From contig NZ_FNLB01000001.1 of the NCBI RefSeq assembly GCF_900104145.1, positions 558,001 to 622,000 of the forward strand: 64,000 nucleotides of DNA, given 5' to 3'. The DNA is from Pseudovibrio sp. Tun.PSC04-5.I4. Lineage in GTDB: Bacteria; Pseudomonadota; Alphaproteobacteria; Rhizobiales; Stappiaceae. Both the position numbers and the translations under genes were made by a program. Shown in pieces: positions 27,110-36,355 of the stretch. The notes under the pieces were generated by a model, which was given only the letters and a program-made list of their open reading frames with translations, was not told where the DNA came from and searched no databases. How positions within the stretch are numbered: position 1 is the first letter of the stretch; each line of letters begins with the position of its first letter.

Positions 27110-27478
27110 GAACACGAGCGCGGTACTCTGCAATCGCCTCAAGCGTGCCTTCATTATGGCGACGAACTACGGCTCAATGGTAAGGATGTGCCTGAACTGG
27201 TGGAGTTCATCACCGCAAAGCTAAAAGTGATTGAAGCCGTGTACCAAGGAGACCTGCCAAGCCAACTCTAAGATGATGCAAGCTCCCGCGCCAACCCGAC
27301 CCTTTTAAAGATCAAGCGTCGGAGCCAGCTTATCAGTGCATATTCTGGTCTCCAAATTTGATAGGCATTTGCCGCTGTACCGTCGGAGCGAGTTTTTTGG
27401 CCGTCACTGCATTGATATTTCCCGCTCTACTCTGTCGGACCTGTGCGGCCTTGCCATAAAAACACCGCTCCGTTGAAG
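27110..27478 (+). pseudogene. IS66-family transposase (TnpC) remnant with frameshift
   Basis: One frame reads LNGKDVPELVEFITAKLKVIE, the N-terminal part of an IS66 TnpC. After a frame change the sequence continues as HILVSKFDRHLPLYRRSEFF and then HCIDISRSTLSDLCG, which matches the central KFxxHLPLYRQxE...G.xLSRSTL block of TnpC. The rest is missing. Confidence 0.75.
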
Positions 27479-28027
27479 GGGTAACCCGAGTTTAATATTC
27501 TTCCATCTTCAATTTATTTCCCTGAGAAACAAACTTCTTTATTTGCCGTACTCACTTTTGCAGGCTCGGACTGAGCTCCTTCGATAAAGGCCAAGACTCC
27601 AAAGTGAACAGCAAACAAGACACCGGGTTACCAGAGCTTAATCTGTATAAATAATCCAATCTTTTCAGCTTTTTAGTTTTTCCCAACAACATTTGGAATG
27701 CTTGATGATGTATTGGAGACGTTATATTATTGACCATTTGGTAGAAAATGCGACATCACGCACTGTATTCATTTAGATTTATTGATATACTTTAGTGATA
27801 ACTTCAACAATCATTTGCACACTGCACATTACCAGGGTATTTAGCCGACTTTAGCAGAACAATTTCATACAGGCTGTCTTTAACCTCGCAGTGCATGTAG
27901 TGGAGCTACCGGCAAATAGCCGAAGCTGCGCTTTTTGTTGCAGGCGAGAGCTGATTTGGCACGCGCTTACTTGCGCTCTGTAAATATTTACTGTCACGAC
28001 AAGAATAAAAACGTCAGGATCTAAGAG
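27479..28027. other. Intergenic stretch upstream of the NCS1 permease
   Basis: About 550 AT-rich bases with no supported gene. An AGGA site sits eight bases ahead of the permease ATG. I see no clear operator or riboswitch. Confidence 0.4.
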
Positions 28028-29530
28028 ATGGCTCAAACCCAAGTTCTGGATGAGGTTTCGCGCGGCCAATCGCGCCTAATGGAACCCTCAATTCTTCCCG
28101 TCTGGCTCAATCAGCGTGCCATCAGCAATCGCGGATACATCGGCCTTTGGATCTCAATGGCGGTTATCATTGCCACATTTCAACTGGGTGCTGGCGGCGT
28201 TGCCGGACTTCCTCTGCCAATCGTTATCGCGACAATCTTCTTCGCCAACCTTTTGCTTGGCATCGTTATGGCGCTCACAGCAGATATTGGGACTGAACAC
28301 GGCATCTCTTTTGCTGTTTACCTGCGCGCACCGTTTGGTACGGTTGGCACACACATCCCCTCCATTACCCGCGGTATTGTGGCCGCGATCTGGTTTGGCA
28401 TTCAAACCTACCTTGGCGCACTGGCGCTTAACGGAATTTTCGCTTATCTCACCGGCTTCGATAACTGGATTGTCTGGTACATCAGCTTTGCGATCCTTCA
28501 GGTTGCTAACACAGCCATGGGCATTCGTGCTGTTGAGCGGCTTGCGAAAATCGCGGCTCCGGCGATCATGGCTATTTCAGTTTGGATGTACTTCACCGTC
28601 GACGGGTTAGCGACTGCCAGCGGAAAAGATATCTGGTCATTTGCGGGCGATGCGGAAATTTCCATTCTGGCTCTTTTTGTCGCCAACATGGCCTTCTGGT
28701 CCTCTCTGGCCGTCGACATCCCCAACATCACCCGCTTCTTGCATGTTGAAGCGGGCACCAAAAGCTTCTTCAAGCGTAACAAGAATGTATTTTTGGCTCA
28801 GTTTGTTGCGCTCCCGGTCGTACAGAGCTGGATCGCGCTGATCGGCGCGGTATCCTTCATCGCAGCTGGTGACTGGAACCCGATCACGGTCATTCAGGGT
28901 CAAGGTGCTGGCATTACCCTCGTGGTTCTGCTCGTGATGGTGGTTCTGGCGCAGTGGTCTACTAACACCAGCGCGAACCTCATTCCGGCGGCGCTGACTT
29001 TCGTGAACGCAGGCGCTCCATGGATCAACTACGCGATGGGCCTTGTCCTTGCAGCGATTGTTGGCACACTAGCCATGCCATGGCTGATCCTTGATCACCT
29101 CTTCACCTACCTCGGTCTGTATGGTGCGATGCTTGCCTCTCTCGGCGGTATTATGATCTGCGATTACTTCGTGATCCGCAAACGCCGTCTCAACGTGCCT
29201 GAGCTTTATGAGGAAGATGGTCAGTTCCATTACATTGCGGGTTGCAACCCAGCAGGCCTGATTGCATGGGCCGTCGGCGGCGCACTGGCGATCTACGCAA
29301 TTGAGCTCTCCTACTTTGTCGGATTTTTCACCGCCTTTGCACTGTACTGGGTGCTTATGAAGGCTTGGATCCTGCCGAAGTTCAAACAGGATGAACTGAT
29401 GCATGCCGATGATGAGAAATATCTGGCAACCAGCGTCAACCGCAACTGGGTGTATCTTGAGGGTCAAGGCATGGTGAAGATGGACTGTGCAAGCATTCCC
29501 GCACACGCTTTGTCTCGCGAAGACCTCTAA
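28028..29530 (+). CDS. NCS1 family nucleobase/allantoin-type permease
   Basis: A 500-residue membrane protein with twelve hydrophobic segments. The N-terminal SNRGYIGLWISMAVIIATFQ, GTVGTHIPSITRGIVAAIWFG and the SVDIPNITRF-like segment (VDIPNITRFLH, about 236-246) are characteristic of NCS1 cation symporters for cytosine, purines, hydantoins or allantoin. No metabolic gene next to it tells which. A perfect terminator follows. Confidence 0.9.
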   Translation: MAQTQVLDEVSRGQSRLMEPSILPVWLNQRAISNRGYIGLWISMAVIIATFQLGAGGVAGLPLPIVIATIFFANLLLGIVMALTADIGTEHGISFAVYLRAPFGTVGTHIPSITRGIVAAIWFGIQTYLGALALNGIFAYLTGFDNWIVWYISFAILQVANTAMGIRAVERLAKIAAPAIMAISVWMYFTVDGLATASGKDIWSFAGDAEISILALFVANMAFWSSLAVDIPNITRFLHVEAGTKSFFKRNKNVFLAQFVALPVVQSWIALIGAVSFIAAGDWNPITVIQGQGAGITLVVLLVMVVLAQWSTNTSANLIPAALTFVNAGAPWINYAMGLVLAAIVGTLAMPWLILDHLFTYLGLYGAMLASLGGIMICDYFVIRKRRLNVPELYEEDGQFHYIAGCNPAGLIAWAVGGALAIYAIELSYFVGFFTAFALYWVLMKAWILPKFKQDELMHADDEKYLATSVNRNWVYLEGQGMVKMDCASIPAHALSREDL

Positions 29531-29577
29531 CGCTCCGGTGTGGGGGCATATTCAAAGACACGACAAATTAACAGCAT

Positions 29578-29609
29578 CAAACCCCTTGCACATCCGTGTA
29601 AGGGGTTTG
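29578..29609 (+). terminator. Terminator after the NCS1 permease
   Basis: A 10-bp perfect stem, CAAACCCCTT (29578-29587) with AAGGGGTTTG (29600-29609), and a 12-base loop. It lies 50 bases past the permease stop; the following T-run is short. Confidence 0.65.
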
Positions 29610-29780
29610 CGCGTATATGAGAGGCTAGGAGAGTGGACGGGCGAGCCGAGCACCATCCCCAGTGTTGTAACCCCGAACCTGAACTCGTAAGTGACGGTAT
29701 TTGCTGCAATCAACGCAAACATAAAGAATAGGGGCCGCACTCAGTGTGGCGGCTTCCCTTTGTGTTTGCAATTCTAAGCC

Positions 29781-30653
29781 CTAGTGGATCGCTGTAAGTT
29801 TATCTGGATTGCGTTGCGCATAGATGGCGTTCACCTTCATCTCCGCATCATATGCAAAGGCAAACGTGGTGGTGATGCCGGACCCATCTACTGTTACCAG
29901 AGACAGACAAGCGTTGAGTTCCATAATCCACGCACGCCCACTGCGCGTTGCGGGCGATATAGCTTTGCGAATAAAGCCGAGCACTTGCTCAAGCCCCACC
30001 AACGGTTCCGGGATAGCGTTGACCTTGCCACCACCATCAGAAATGAGGGCAACATCTGCGGCTAGTAATTGAGAAAGCTTATCAGTTTGCCCTGTTTCCA
30101 AGGCAGACTGGAATGCATGAACCATCACAGCCTGTTTTTCAGCTGGCGCAACATAACACTGAGAGGCTTGCTGAACATTAGCTTTCGCCCGCGAGACAAG
30201 TTTACGGCAGCTTGCTGGGCTTATTTCCAGAATATCTGCAACCTCTTCATAGCTTGATGAGAATACTTCTCGCAGCAAAAATGCAGCTTTTTCCTTGGGA
30301 CCAAGGCGTTCCATTACCAGCAAAAATGCCATTGTCAGGCTTTCCGCCAACTCAATACGGTCCTCTGGATTATCCTCTGATGCGGTGTGTAACGGCTCTG
30401 GAAGCCACATACCCACGTAGCTCTCCCGCTTTTTGCGTGCGGACTTCAAGAAATCCAATGCCTTACGCGTACACACGGTGGTGAGCCAAGCATCCGGGTT
30501 TACGATTTCAGCGTGCTTAGCGGTTGACCAGCTCAGGTACGTTTCCTGAACTACATCCTCCGCTTCTGCAACGGTGCCAAGCAGACGATATGCCAGCCCC
30601 ATAAGCATGGGTCTGGCACTTTCAAAAACAGTTAGTGTAGAGTTTTTTATCAT
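29781..30653 (-). CDS. ECF41-group RNA polymerase sigma factor
   Basis: A 290-residue sigma factor starting at the ATG of MIKNSTLTV; an upstream TTG is less likely. Sigma-2 (about 8-75, LGTVAEAEDVVQETYLSW) and sigma-4 (about 105-165, SYEEVADILEISPASCRKLVSRA) regions are followed by a SnoaL-like C-terminal extension. Three marker motifs of ECF41 sigma factors are present: WLPEPL between the domains, DGGGK in the extension and NPDKL near the end. In this group the C-terminal extension, not an anti-sigma factor, controls activity, and the typical target is an adjacent carboxymuconolactone decarboxylase/oxidoreductase gene. Here that neighbour lies immediately upstream but is broken. Confidence 0.92.
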   Translation of the reverse strand: MIKNSTLTVFESARPMLMGLAYRLLGTVAEAEDVVQETYLSWSTAKHAEIVNPDAWLTTVCTRKALDFLKSARKKRESYVGMWLPEPLHTASEDNPEDRIELAESLTMAFLLVMERLGPKEKAAFLLREVFSSSYEEVADILEISPASCRKLVSRAKANVQQASQCYVAPAEKQAVMVHAFQSALETGQTDKLSQLLAADVALISDGGGKVNAIPEPLVGLEQVLGFIRKAISPATRSGRAWIMELNACLSLVTVDGSGITTTFAFAYDAEMKVNAIYAQRNPDKLTAIH

Positions 30654-30655
30654 TA

Positions 30656-31013
30656 TCAATGGTTCGATATTGCGATGCGGTTCCAGAGGTTAATCATGCC
30701 GACCATAGCAGTCATAGTGGAGATTTCCACATCACTATAGTGGGTTCTCAGCTTCTGGCGAAGCTCTGGTAATTCTTCTTCCCGGTTTAATTGAGTCAGG
30801 GCTTCAGTCCATTCAAACGCCAGCCTTACGTGCATCGCGAGTGTGCATCTGCACGCAAAATCCACAACCGTTGATTTGTGACGCACGTAGCAAAATGAGG
30901 TGGTGCAGTTTCTCATCAAACCCGGTGTTGCTGATCGTTGCTTCAACGCCTTGCAAGGCTGCCATAATCGGAGCAGCGTTTTCATAATGATTGATGGTGT
31001 TTTGAACGGTCAT
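30656..31013 (-). pseudogene. Carboxymuconolactone decarboxylase (AhpD-like) gene broken by deletion/frameshift
   Basis: The first 66 codons read as an AhpD-like protein, with the redox pair in INGCGFCVQMH and then TRDARKAG, before running into a stop. In the next frame the gene resumes with LAFEWTEALTQL and continues to ISNH and a stop next to the sigma factor start. In intact relatives about 25 residues separate DARKAG from the FEWTEAL block. An out-of-frame deletion there explains both the loss and the frame change. The CxxC would be present in a truncated 66-residue product. The gene is the expected partner of the ECF41 sigma factor downstream. Confidence 0.8.
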
Positions 31014-31053
31014 GTCCGTCTCCAGTGATTGTTTTTGTTGCCTTCACTGGTTC

Positions 31054-31080
31054 GACGAGACAGGTCTTCCATATGTGACG
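31054..31080 (-). promoter_or_regulatory. Putative ECF41-type promoter
   Basis: On the minus strand CGTCACA (31074-31080) and CGTC (31054-31057) are separated by 16 bases, close to the TGTCACA/CGTC promoter described for ECF41 sigma factors. The -10 element lies about 40 bases ahead of the ATG of the broken decarboxylase gene, so the sigma factor would transcribe its own operon. Confidence 0.6.
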
Positions 31081-31140
31081 TGGGAATTGAAGAAAACCGT
31101 TTGAAAGCTATCACCTTTCAAAGACGACATACCAACCACA

Positions 31141-31791
31141 TCACCCACCAATTAGAAGAGGCGGAGGCGGAGATATCCCGTTGGATTTGCCATTTGAAAC
31201 CTGAGAAGGCCGAACAGATCGACGTTTTTGTGGCTGACTGGCATAGTTTGGATTACTTACTTTTACGGTCGGCGCATCTGTAATCTTATCAAAATATGAC
31301 CTGTCATTGATAAGGTAAATTTCTTTTTTGAAGCGATAAACCAATCTGTCCGCCAGACGATTAAAAACCCATTCTGGTGAATAGTACTTGTTGAATCCAA
31401 CAGACAAAGACGCGAACGTTCCCTTGCCTGGGTCGCCGCTCAACTTAAAGCGATGGACAACGCCGTTTGCTTTGGGGCCGATAAAGAAATAGCCATTCAG
31501 GTAACCGTTTGCTGAGCCTTTAAACCCCAAAACCGTTGTATATTTGATCTTCGTTAGCGCAATAGTCAGTTCGTGAGATGAAGTACCCGCAGGTACCCAT
31601 TTTGCGCTTTCCCGAGCCATCCTATTGAATTTTTGCGTGAGCTGCTTTGCAACGAGAGCACCATGTTTAACATTAGGTGCAATGACCTTCACCTTATTGA
31701 TCCGATAGGCGCCGCGCTCTTCTGGCGTCTTAGTGGTTACACACCCGCCCAATAGGAATAGAGGAAGAAGTAAAATCAAAAAACGAGTCAT
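31141..31791 (-). CDS. Predicted lipoprotein of unknown function
   Basis: A 216-residue protein starting at MTRFLILLL, with a lipoprotein signal peptide and lipobox LLGGC (cysteine at about residue 17). The mature part has no domain I recognise. It has a basic, charged C-terminal tail ending in a proline-rich stretch (SPPPPLLIGG). An in-frame start 99 bases upstream would hide the signal peptide, so it was not used. The gene is divergent from the YjjI homologue. Confidence 0.7.
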   Translation of the reverse strand: MTRFLILLLPLFLLGGCVTTKTPEERGAYRINKVKVIAPNVKHGALVAKQLTQKFNRMARESAKWVPAGTSSHELTIALTKIKYTTVLGFKGSANGYLNGYFFIGPKANGVVHRFKLSGDPGKGTFASLSVGFNKYYSPEWVFNRLADRLVYRFKKEIYLINDRSYFDKITDAPTVKVSNPNYASQPQKRRSVRPSQVSNGKSNGISPPPPLLIGG

Positions 31792-31999
31792 TTTTGCAAT
31801 ACCTGTAAGAGAATGAATGCAATTTACAGGTGTTAAAGTTAAACGTCGTTTAATACTGATCGCTTTCCATCCGCATCGCCTCTGTGCCAATTCATCCTGT
31901 GCACCACTCCTGATTTCCTACCGGAAATTGCGGTAGTTCAAATCTTCGCGCGGTTTGCTGGTTTAAGATTGGTTCCAAAGAGCAATAAGGAACAGACCC

Positions 32000-33535
32000 A
32001 TGTCGGAGCTTCTTGAACGGTTTAAAGGGATCACCGAGGATCCTAGCCTCTCCTTTGCGCAAAAAGCGCGTTACCTCTCGCTGGAGGCAGAAAATTCTCT
32101 GCCCTACCCCGAGCTTGATGAGGAAACCGCCAAGGCACTGGAAGAGCGCGTTATCTGCGATATGTACGAGGGACACGCGCCCTTTAAACCGCGCTATGTG
32201 ATGCCGGATTATTCGGTTGTGTTGGAACAGGGCAGCAAGTTCCTTGAGCTTGAGCCAGCCACAACACTGGATGAAGCCATCAACTCGCTGATGATCGCGT
32301 ACCATCACGTGCCATCAGTCACCAATATGCCGGTGTTCATCGGGCGGCTGGATAATTTGCTGCTGCCCTATTGTGACGGCGTGAGCGATGAAGAGCTATA
32401 CACCAAACTCAAGCTGTTCTGGCGCTATCTGGACCGGGTTCTGCCGGATGCTTTCATGCATGCCAATGTTGGGCCAACAGATAACCGTGTTGCTCGTGCG
32501 GTTATGCAGGTGGACGCTGAGCTGAAGCAAATTGCCCCAAACCTCACCTTCATATGGGATCCTGAGGTCAGCACAGACGAGATTTTCAGTCAGGCGTGCC
32601 AGAGCATCATTGAATGTTCCAAGCCGCATATTGCCAACAACCCACTGCATCAACCGTTGTTTGATGATTACGGGTATGGCATTGCCAGTTGTTACAATGT
32701 TTTGCCGTTGTGTGGCGGTGCCTCTACTCTGACACGCATCAACCTGCGTGAAGTGGCGCGCCGTTCTAAAGACACCGCTGATTTCTTTGAGAATGTGCTG
32801 CCGAAATACATCGCCCTGAATTTCCGCCTGACAGAAGCGCGGATTGATCACCTCTTCAACAAATCAGGTTTCTTTGAGAGCTTTCTGATTGAAGAAGGCT
32901 GGTTGCGCAAAGATCGTTTCACCGCCATGTATGGCATTTTCGCCATGGCTCAATGTGTAAACGAGCTGCAGGAGAAAGAAGGCCGTGACGGCAAATATGG
33001 GCATGACAAGGTAGCCAACACACTGGGTCATCGCATCTCCAAAGCGCTTTATGAAGCGGTTGAAGCACGCCCAATGGAAAACGTTTGGCAAGGTAAGGCT
33101 ATGCTGCACTCACAAGCGGGCCTGAGCGATGATGATGGCTGTACCCCGGGAGTTCGTATTCCCTATGGCACCGAGCCGGACCCAGTGACCCATGTGCAAG
33201 CATTAGCTGGGCATCATGCTTACTATCCATCAGGTGTTTCCGAAATTCTGACGCTTGACGAAACCATTGAGAACAACCCAGCCGCGCTGGAGCAACTGGT
33301 TAAGGGCGCGTTTACTATGGGATTCCGTGAGTTTTCTGCCAACATCTCCAACAATGATCTGATACGCATTACCGGATACATGGTACGTTTGTCAGACATC
33401 GCGAAGTTTAAGGAATGCGGCGGGTCTCGCATCAATACGACAGTGCTGGGCGCGGAAGCTGCCGACTCCGGTAAAATTTTGGAGCGCGCACCACGAGTGA
33501 TGAGCCATGAACTTACCCCACGCTACAGTAAGTAA
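32000..33535 (+). CDS. yjjI: YjjI-family glycyl radical enzyme
   Basis: A 511-residue protein related to E. coli YjjI (DUF3029). A radical-loop motif RITGYMVRL is near the C-terminus with G459 as the predicted radical site (compare RVxGY in pyruvate formate-lyase). Candidate thiyl cysteines are C231 and C238 in the SCYNVLPLCGG segment. The protein is shorter than pyruvate formate-lyase, as expected for this group, whose substrate is not known. The activating enzyme gene overlaps its 3' end by 29 bases. Radical enzymes of this type are destroyed by oxygen, so the pair implies a role in anoxic conditions. I found no clear FNR site upstream. Confidence 0.88.
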   Translation: MSELLERFKGITEDPSLSFAQKARYLSLEAENSLPYPELDEETAKALEERVICDMYEGHAPFKPRYVMPDYSVVLEQGSKFLELEPATTLDEAINSLMIAYHHVPSVTNMPVFIGRLDNLLLPYCDGVSDEELYTKLKLFWRYLDRVLPDAFMHANVGPTDNRVARAVMQVDAELKQIAPNLTFIWDPEVSTDEIFSQACQSIIECSKPHIANNPLHQPLFDDYGYGIASCYNVLPLCGGASTLTRINLREVARRSKDTADFFENVLPKYIALNFRLTEARIDHLFNKSGFFESFLIEEGWLRKDRFTAMYGIFAMAQCVNELQEKEGRDGKYGHDKVANTLGHRISKALYEAVEARPMENVWQGKAMLHSQAGLSDDDGCTPGVRIPYGTEPDPVTHVQALAGHHAYYPSGVSEILTLDETIENNPAALEQLVKGAFTMGFREFSANISNNDLIRITGYMVRLSDIAKFKECGGSRINTTVLGAEAADSGKILERAPRVMSHELTPRYSK

Positions 33536-34373
33536 GGTAATCAAGTTCTCTTGTGTGGACGGGCCGGGAAACCGGCTTGTCCTGTTTTTGCAAGGGTGCA
33601 ATTTTGCCTGCCCGAGCTGCCACAACCCGCACACCATGAAGCTATGCAACGATTGCGGTGATTGCATACCGGAATGCCCAAGCGGTGCGCTGACAATAGT
33701 GCAAGGCAAGGTGCTGCATGATCCAAGTATTTGCGAGCATTGCGATAAATGTCTGGACGTCTGCCCAATCAACGCCAATCCGAAGGTGACGCAATACAGC
33801 GTTGAGGATGTGCTGGTTCTGCTGCGCCGGAATAAGCCATTTCTCAATGGCATCACCATCTCTGGCGGGGAAGCGACCACACAACTGAAGTTTATTATAG
33901 CTCTGTTTAGCGCCATCAAAACAGAAGAGAAATTGAAAGACCTCACCTGTTTTATTGACAGCAACGGCTACCTACCAAACACTGCGTGGCAAACTGTATT
34001 GCCCGTAACAGATGGCGTGATGCTGGACATCAAAGCGTTTAATAATGATCTCCACAGTCTGCTGACATCACGCAGCAACGAGCGAGTTCTCAGCTCTGCC
34101 AAACTGCTTTACGATGCAGGCAAGTTGCATGAACTGCGCTATCTCCTCATCCCGCACCGGACAGATAAACCGGAGGAACTGGAGCAACTCAAAGCGTTTA
34201 TGCTTGGTCTGGATGTAGACCTACCATTGCGCCTCAACGCATTTCAGCACCACGGCGTCAAAGGCGAAGCTCTCAACTGGCCAACCATGCAAAAGCCGGA
34301 TGTGGAACGCATTGCGTTAGAGCTACAAACAGCGGGCGTGAGGAATGTCATCACCCCTGCGGTTTATGTGTGA
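33507..34373 (+). CDS. yjjW: YjjW-family glycyl-radical-activating enzyme (radical SAM)
   Basis: A 288-residue radical SAM enzyme. The AdoMet cluster motif is C31-x3-C35-x2-C38 (CNFACPSC). A ferredoxin-like insert with two further CxxCxxCxxxC groups follows (CNDCGDCIPEC and CEHCDKCLDVC), typical of GRE-activating enzymes with auxiliary 4Fe-4S clusters. GGEATTQ near residue 133 is the GGE motif that binds the AdoMet amino group. It abstracts the glycine hydrogen of the YjjI homologue encoded just upstream, with which it overlaps by 29 bases. Confidence 0.92.
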   Translation: MNLPHATVSKVIKFSCVDGPGNRLVLFLQGCNFACPSCHNPHTMKLCNDCGDCIPECPSGALTIVQGKVLHDPSICEHCDKCLDVCPINANPKVTQYSVEDVLVLLRRNKPFLNGITISGGEATTQLKFIIALFSAIKTEEKLKDLTCFIDSNGYLPNTAWQTVLPVTDGVMLDIKAFNNDLHSLLTSRSNERVLSSAKLLYDAGKLHELRYLLIPHRTDKPEELEQLKAFMLGLDVDLPLRLNAFQHHGVKGEALNWPTMQKPDVERIALELQTAGVRNVITPAVYV

Positions 34374-34393
34374 GGTAGACGCAAAGCCTCACA

Positions 34394-35302
34394 CTACGCT
34401 TTCTTCTGCATCCGGAACTTCTGCGGCGAGAGGCCTATCGCACCTTCGAATGCTCGTGAGAAAGCACTGCGGCTGCGGAAGCCGATGAGGTGTGAAATGC
34501 GCTCAATGGGATGGTCGGTTTCCAGCAGCATGGTAGCGGCCCTGCGCATGCGTACATCTCGCAGCAGTTCCATAGGTCCGCTGCCATAGGCCTCCTGAAA
34601 CCGCTTGGCAAACCCACTGCGGCTCATGCCTGCCAGGGAGGCGAGGCTTTCAACGGAGTGTGAATCTCCCGGCGTATCAAGGATATGTCGCAAAACGGGC
34701 CACATGCGTTGATCGCGTAAGGCAGCCATCCATTCCAAACCACCAAGGGGATCATCAAACCGACGGCGGACCAACTCAATCATGCACTGCATCAACAATG
34801 CGCGCACCATAGCAAGGCTACCTGGGGCAGGTTCTGCAAGCTCTTGCAACAACCGTTCAATAGGTGCAGCGAAAGCATTTTCGCCGGTTCTGTTCTCGAC
34901 AATTGGCTCTTGCACCAGATCAATCAGATTTTCCATCTGCCGTAAGCTGAGTGAAATGCGAGCGCAGATGGCGATCAACTGGCCTTTATCCTGACTGTCA
35001 CTGTTATGGATGAGGTGAGCCATCTTCAGCTTGTCGGGGTTGCAGCTGGGAATCGGATCCTGAATCTGCCCAAAACTGCGCAATACATGTGTTTTGAGAG
35101 CAGGCACAAGGATCAAAGACCCACGACTAACGGGGATGGCCGGGCGGGCGGGCAGCACCAGCTCCCCCTCCCCGGCGAGCACATAGTGCAGCGTGGCGAG
35201 TGGGTCTTTGCCCAAATCCAGATCGCAGGCACCGTTCAGCTCACACAAGGCAAACGGATGGGCCTGTATCTCCATTTCGTCGAGAATAAAATGAATATCC
35301 AT
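34394..35302 (-). CDS. AraC-family regulator with N-terminal cupin-like domain
   Basis: A 302-residue regulator starting at MDIHFILDE (an in-frame start 78 bases upstream is possible; no ribosome site is decisive). The N-terminal half (about 1-180) is of the cupin AraC-binding type. The C-terminal half carries two helix-turn-helix motifs (about 200-295), with SLAGMSRSGFAKRFQEAYG and the IGFRSRSAFSRAFEG segment typical of the AraC/XylS C-terminal domain. It is divergent from the isochorismatase-like gene, which it probably controls. Confidence 0.87.
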   Translation of the reverse strand: MDIHFILDEMEIQAHPFALCELNGACDLDLGKDPLATLHYVLAGEGELVLPARPAIPVSRGSLILVPALKTHVLRSFGQIQDPIPSCNPDKLKMAHLIHNSDSQDKGQLIAICARISLSLRQMENLIDLVQEPIVENRTGENAFAAPIERLLQELAEPAPGSLAMVRALLMQCMIELVRRRFDDPLGGLEWMAALRDQRMWPVLRHILDTPGDSHSVESLASLAGMSRSGFAKRFQEAYGSGPMELLRDVRMRRAATMLLETDHPIERISHLIGFRSRSAFSRAFEGAIGLSPQKFRMQKKA

Positions 35303-35394
35303 GAGTGTATCTATAAAGCGCAGCGCGATAGAATGATACATAAAGAGACGATAAGGTACCATTTCTGGACCATAAAGCACATTGCATGACGCAT

Positions 35395-35415
35395 CTTCAA
35401 CTTACCAACTTGAAG
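35395..35415. promoter_or_regulatory. Inverted repeat ahead of the hydrolase start
   Basis: CTTCAA and TTGAAG flank nine bases just upstream of the ribosome site of the isochorismatase-like gene. It could be a regulator site or an RNA hairpin; position and symmetry are the only support. Confidence 0.35.
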
Positions 35416-35427
35416 AAGGAACAGACA

Positions 35428-36255
35428 ATGTGTAACGATCATGATCACAAGAAAACACTCAGCCGCCGCGACGCTCTGCGTGGTGGGCTTGCAACAGCAG
35501 CCGCTGTGGGCGGCGTTGTTGTAGCTGGTGCGGCACAAGCAAAGTCTAACGATAAGGCACCTGATCCTTATGCACCGGTTGCAAATTCTGTTCTGCCACC
35601 AAGCAACATGAAGCTGGATCTGAAGCGCACAGCTCTCGTTATTACAGACCCACAGAATGACTTCCTATCACCTAAAGGAGTTACATGGGGCGTGGTTGGC
35701 GAAAGCGTGACACGCAACAACACCGTCAACAACATCGAGCGTCTATTCAAAGCTGCAAAGGCCTCTGACCTTACCGTTGCTGTTTCTCCTCACTACTATT
35801 ACCCAACCGATCATGGTTGGAAATTTGAGGGTGCACTTGAAAAACTGATGCACAACATTGGCATGTTTGACCGCAAAAGCGCGCTTAATCTGGATGGCTT
35901 TGAAGGTTCAGGCGCTGACTGGTTGGAGCTTTACAAGCCATACATCAATGACGGCAAAACCATTATCACCTCACCGCATAAGGTTTACGGCAACGATACC
36001 AACGACCTTTCTTTGCAACTGCGCAAGCAGGGTGTGGATCAGGTTATCCTTGCAGGCATGTCTGCAAACCTTTGCACCGAAAGCCACATGCGCGAATTGA
36101 TCGAGCAAGGCTTTGAAGTCGGCGTCGTCAGCGATGGCACCGCAGCGGCTATCATTCCAGATGGTGATGGCTACCTCGCTGCTCTGACCAACTTCCGCTT
36201 TATTGCAAATGCGGTTTGGACCACAGATGAAGTCGTTAAGCTGCTCCAAGCTTAA
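35428..36255 (+). CDS. Tat-exported isochorismatase/cysteine hydrolase family protein
   Basis: A 275-residue protein. AAGGA precedes the chosen ATG (MCNDHDHKK). A twin-arginine signal (SRRDALRGGL followed by an alanine-rich stretch to AQA, residues 12-37) exports it. The cysteine-hydrolase triad can be placed: Asp in VITDPQNDF, Lys in SPHKVYG and Cys in SANLCTESHM. Related enzymes cleave isochorismate, N-carbamoyl amines or other amides; being exported is unusual for the family. It is divergent from the AraC regulator. Confidence 0.87.
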   Translation: MCNDHDHKKTLSRRDALRGGLATAAAVGGVVVAGAAQAKSNDKAPDPYAPVANSVLPPSNMKLDLKRTALVITDPQNDFLSPKGVTWGVVGESVTRNNTVNNIERLFKAAKASDLTVAVSPHYYYPTDHGWKFEGALEKLMHNIGMFDRKSALNLDGFEGSGADWLELYKPYINDGKTIITSPHKVYGNDTNDLSLQLRKQGVDQVILAGMSANLCTESHMRELIEQGFEVGVVSDGTAAAIIPDGDGYLAALTNFRFIANAVWTTDEVVKLLQA

Positions 36256-36355
36256 TGCAGAGTACGCACCGCCTTTTTCCATGGCGGTGCGTTTTCTATT
36301 TTGAACTGCGGTTGATTTGAACAGCATACGCGCCTGCAATCGGCTAAACACAGCC

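Noticed and set aside
33480..33535. RVMSHE at the C-terminus of the YjjI homologue taken as a degenerate radical motif
   Set aside because: A better radical motif (RITGY) with the glycine intact lies about 50 residues earlier.
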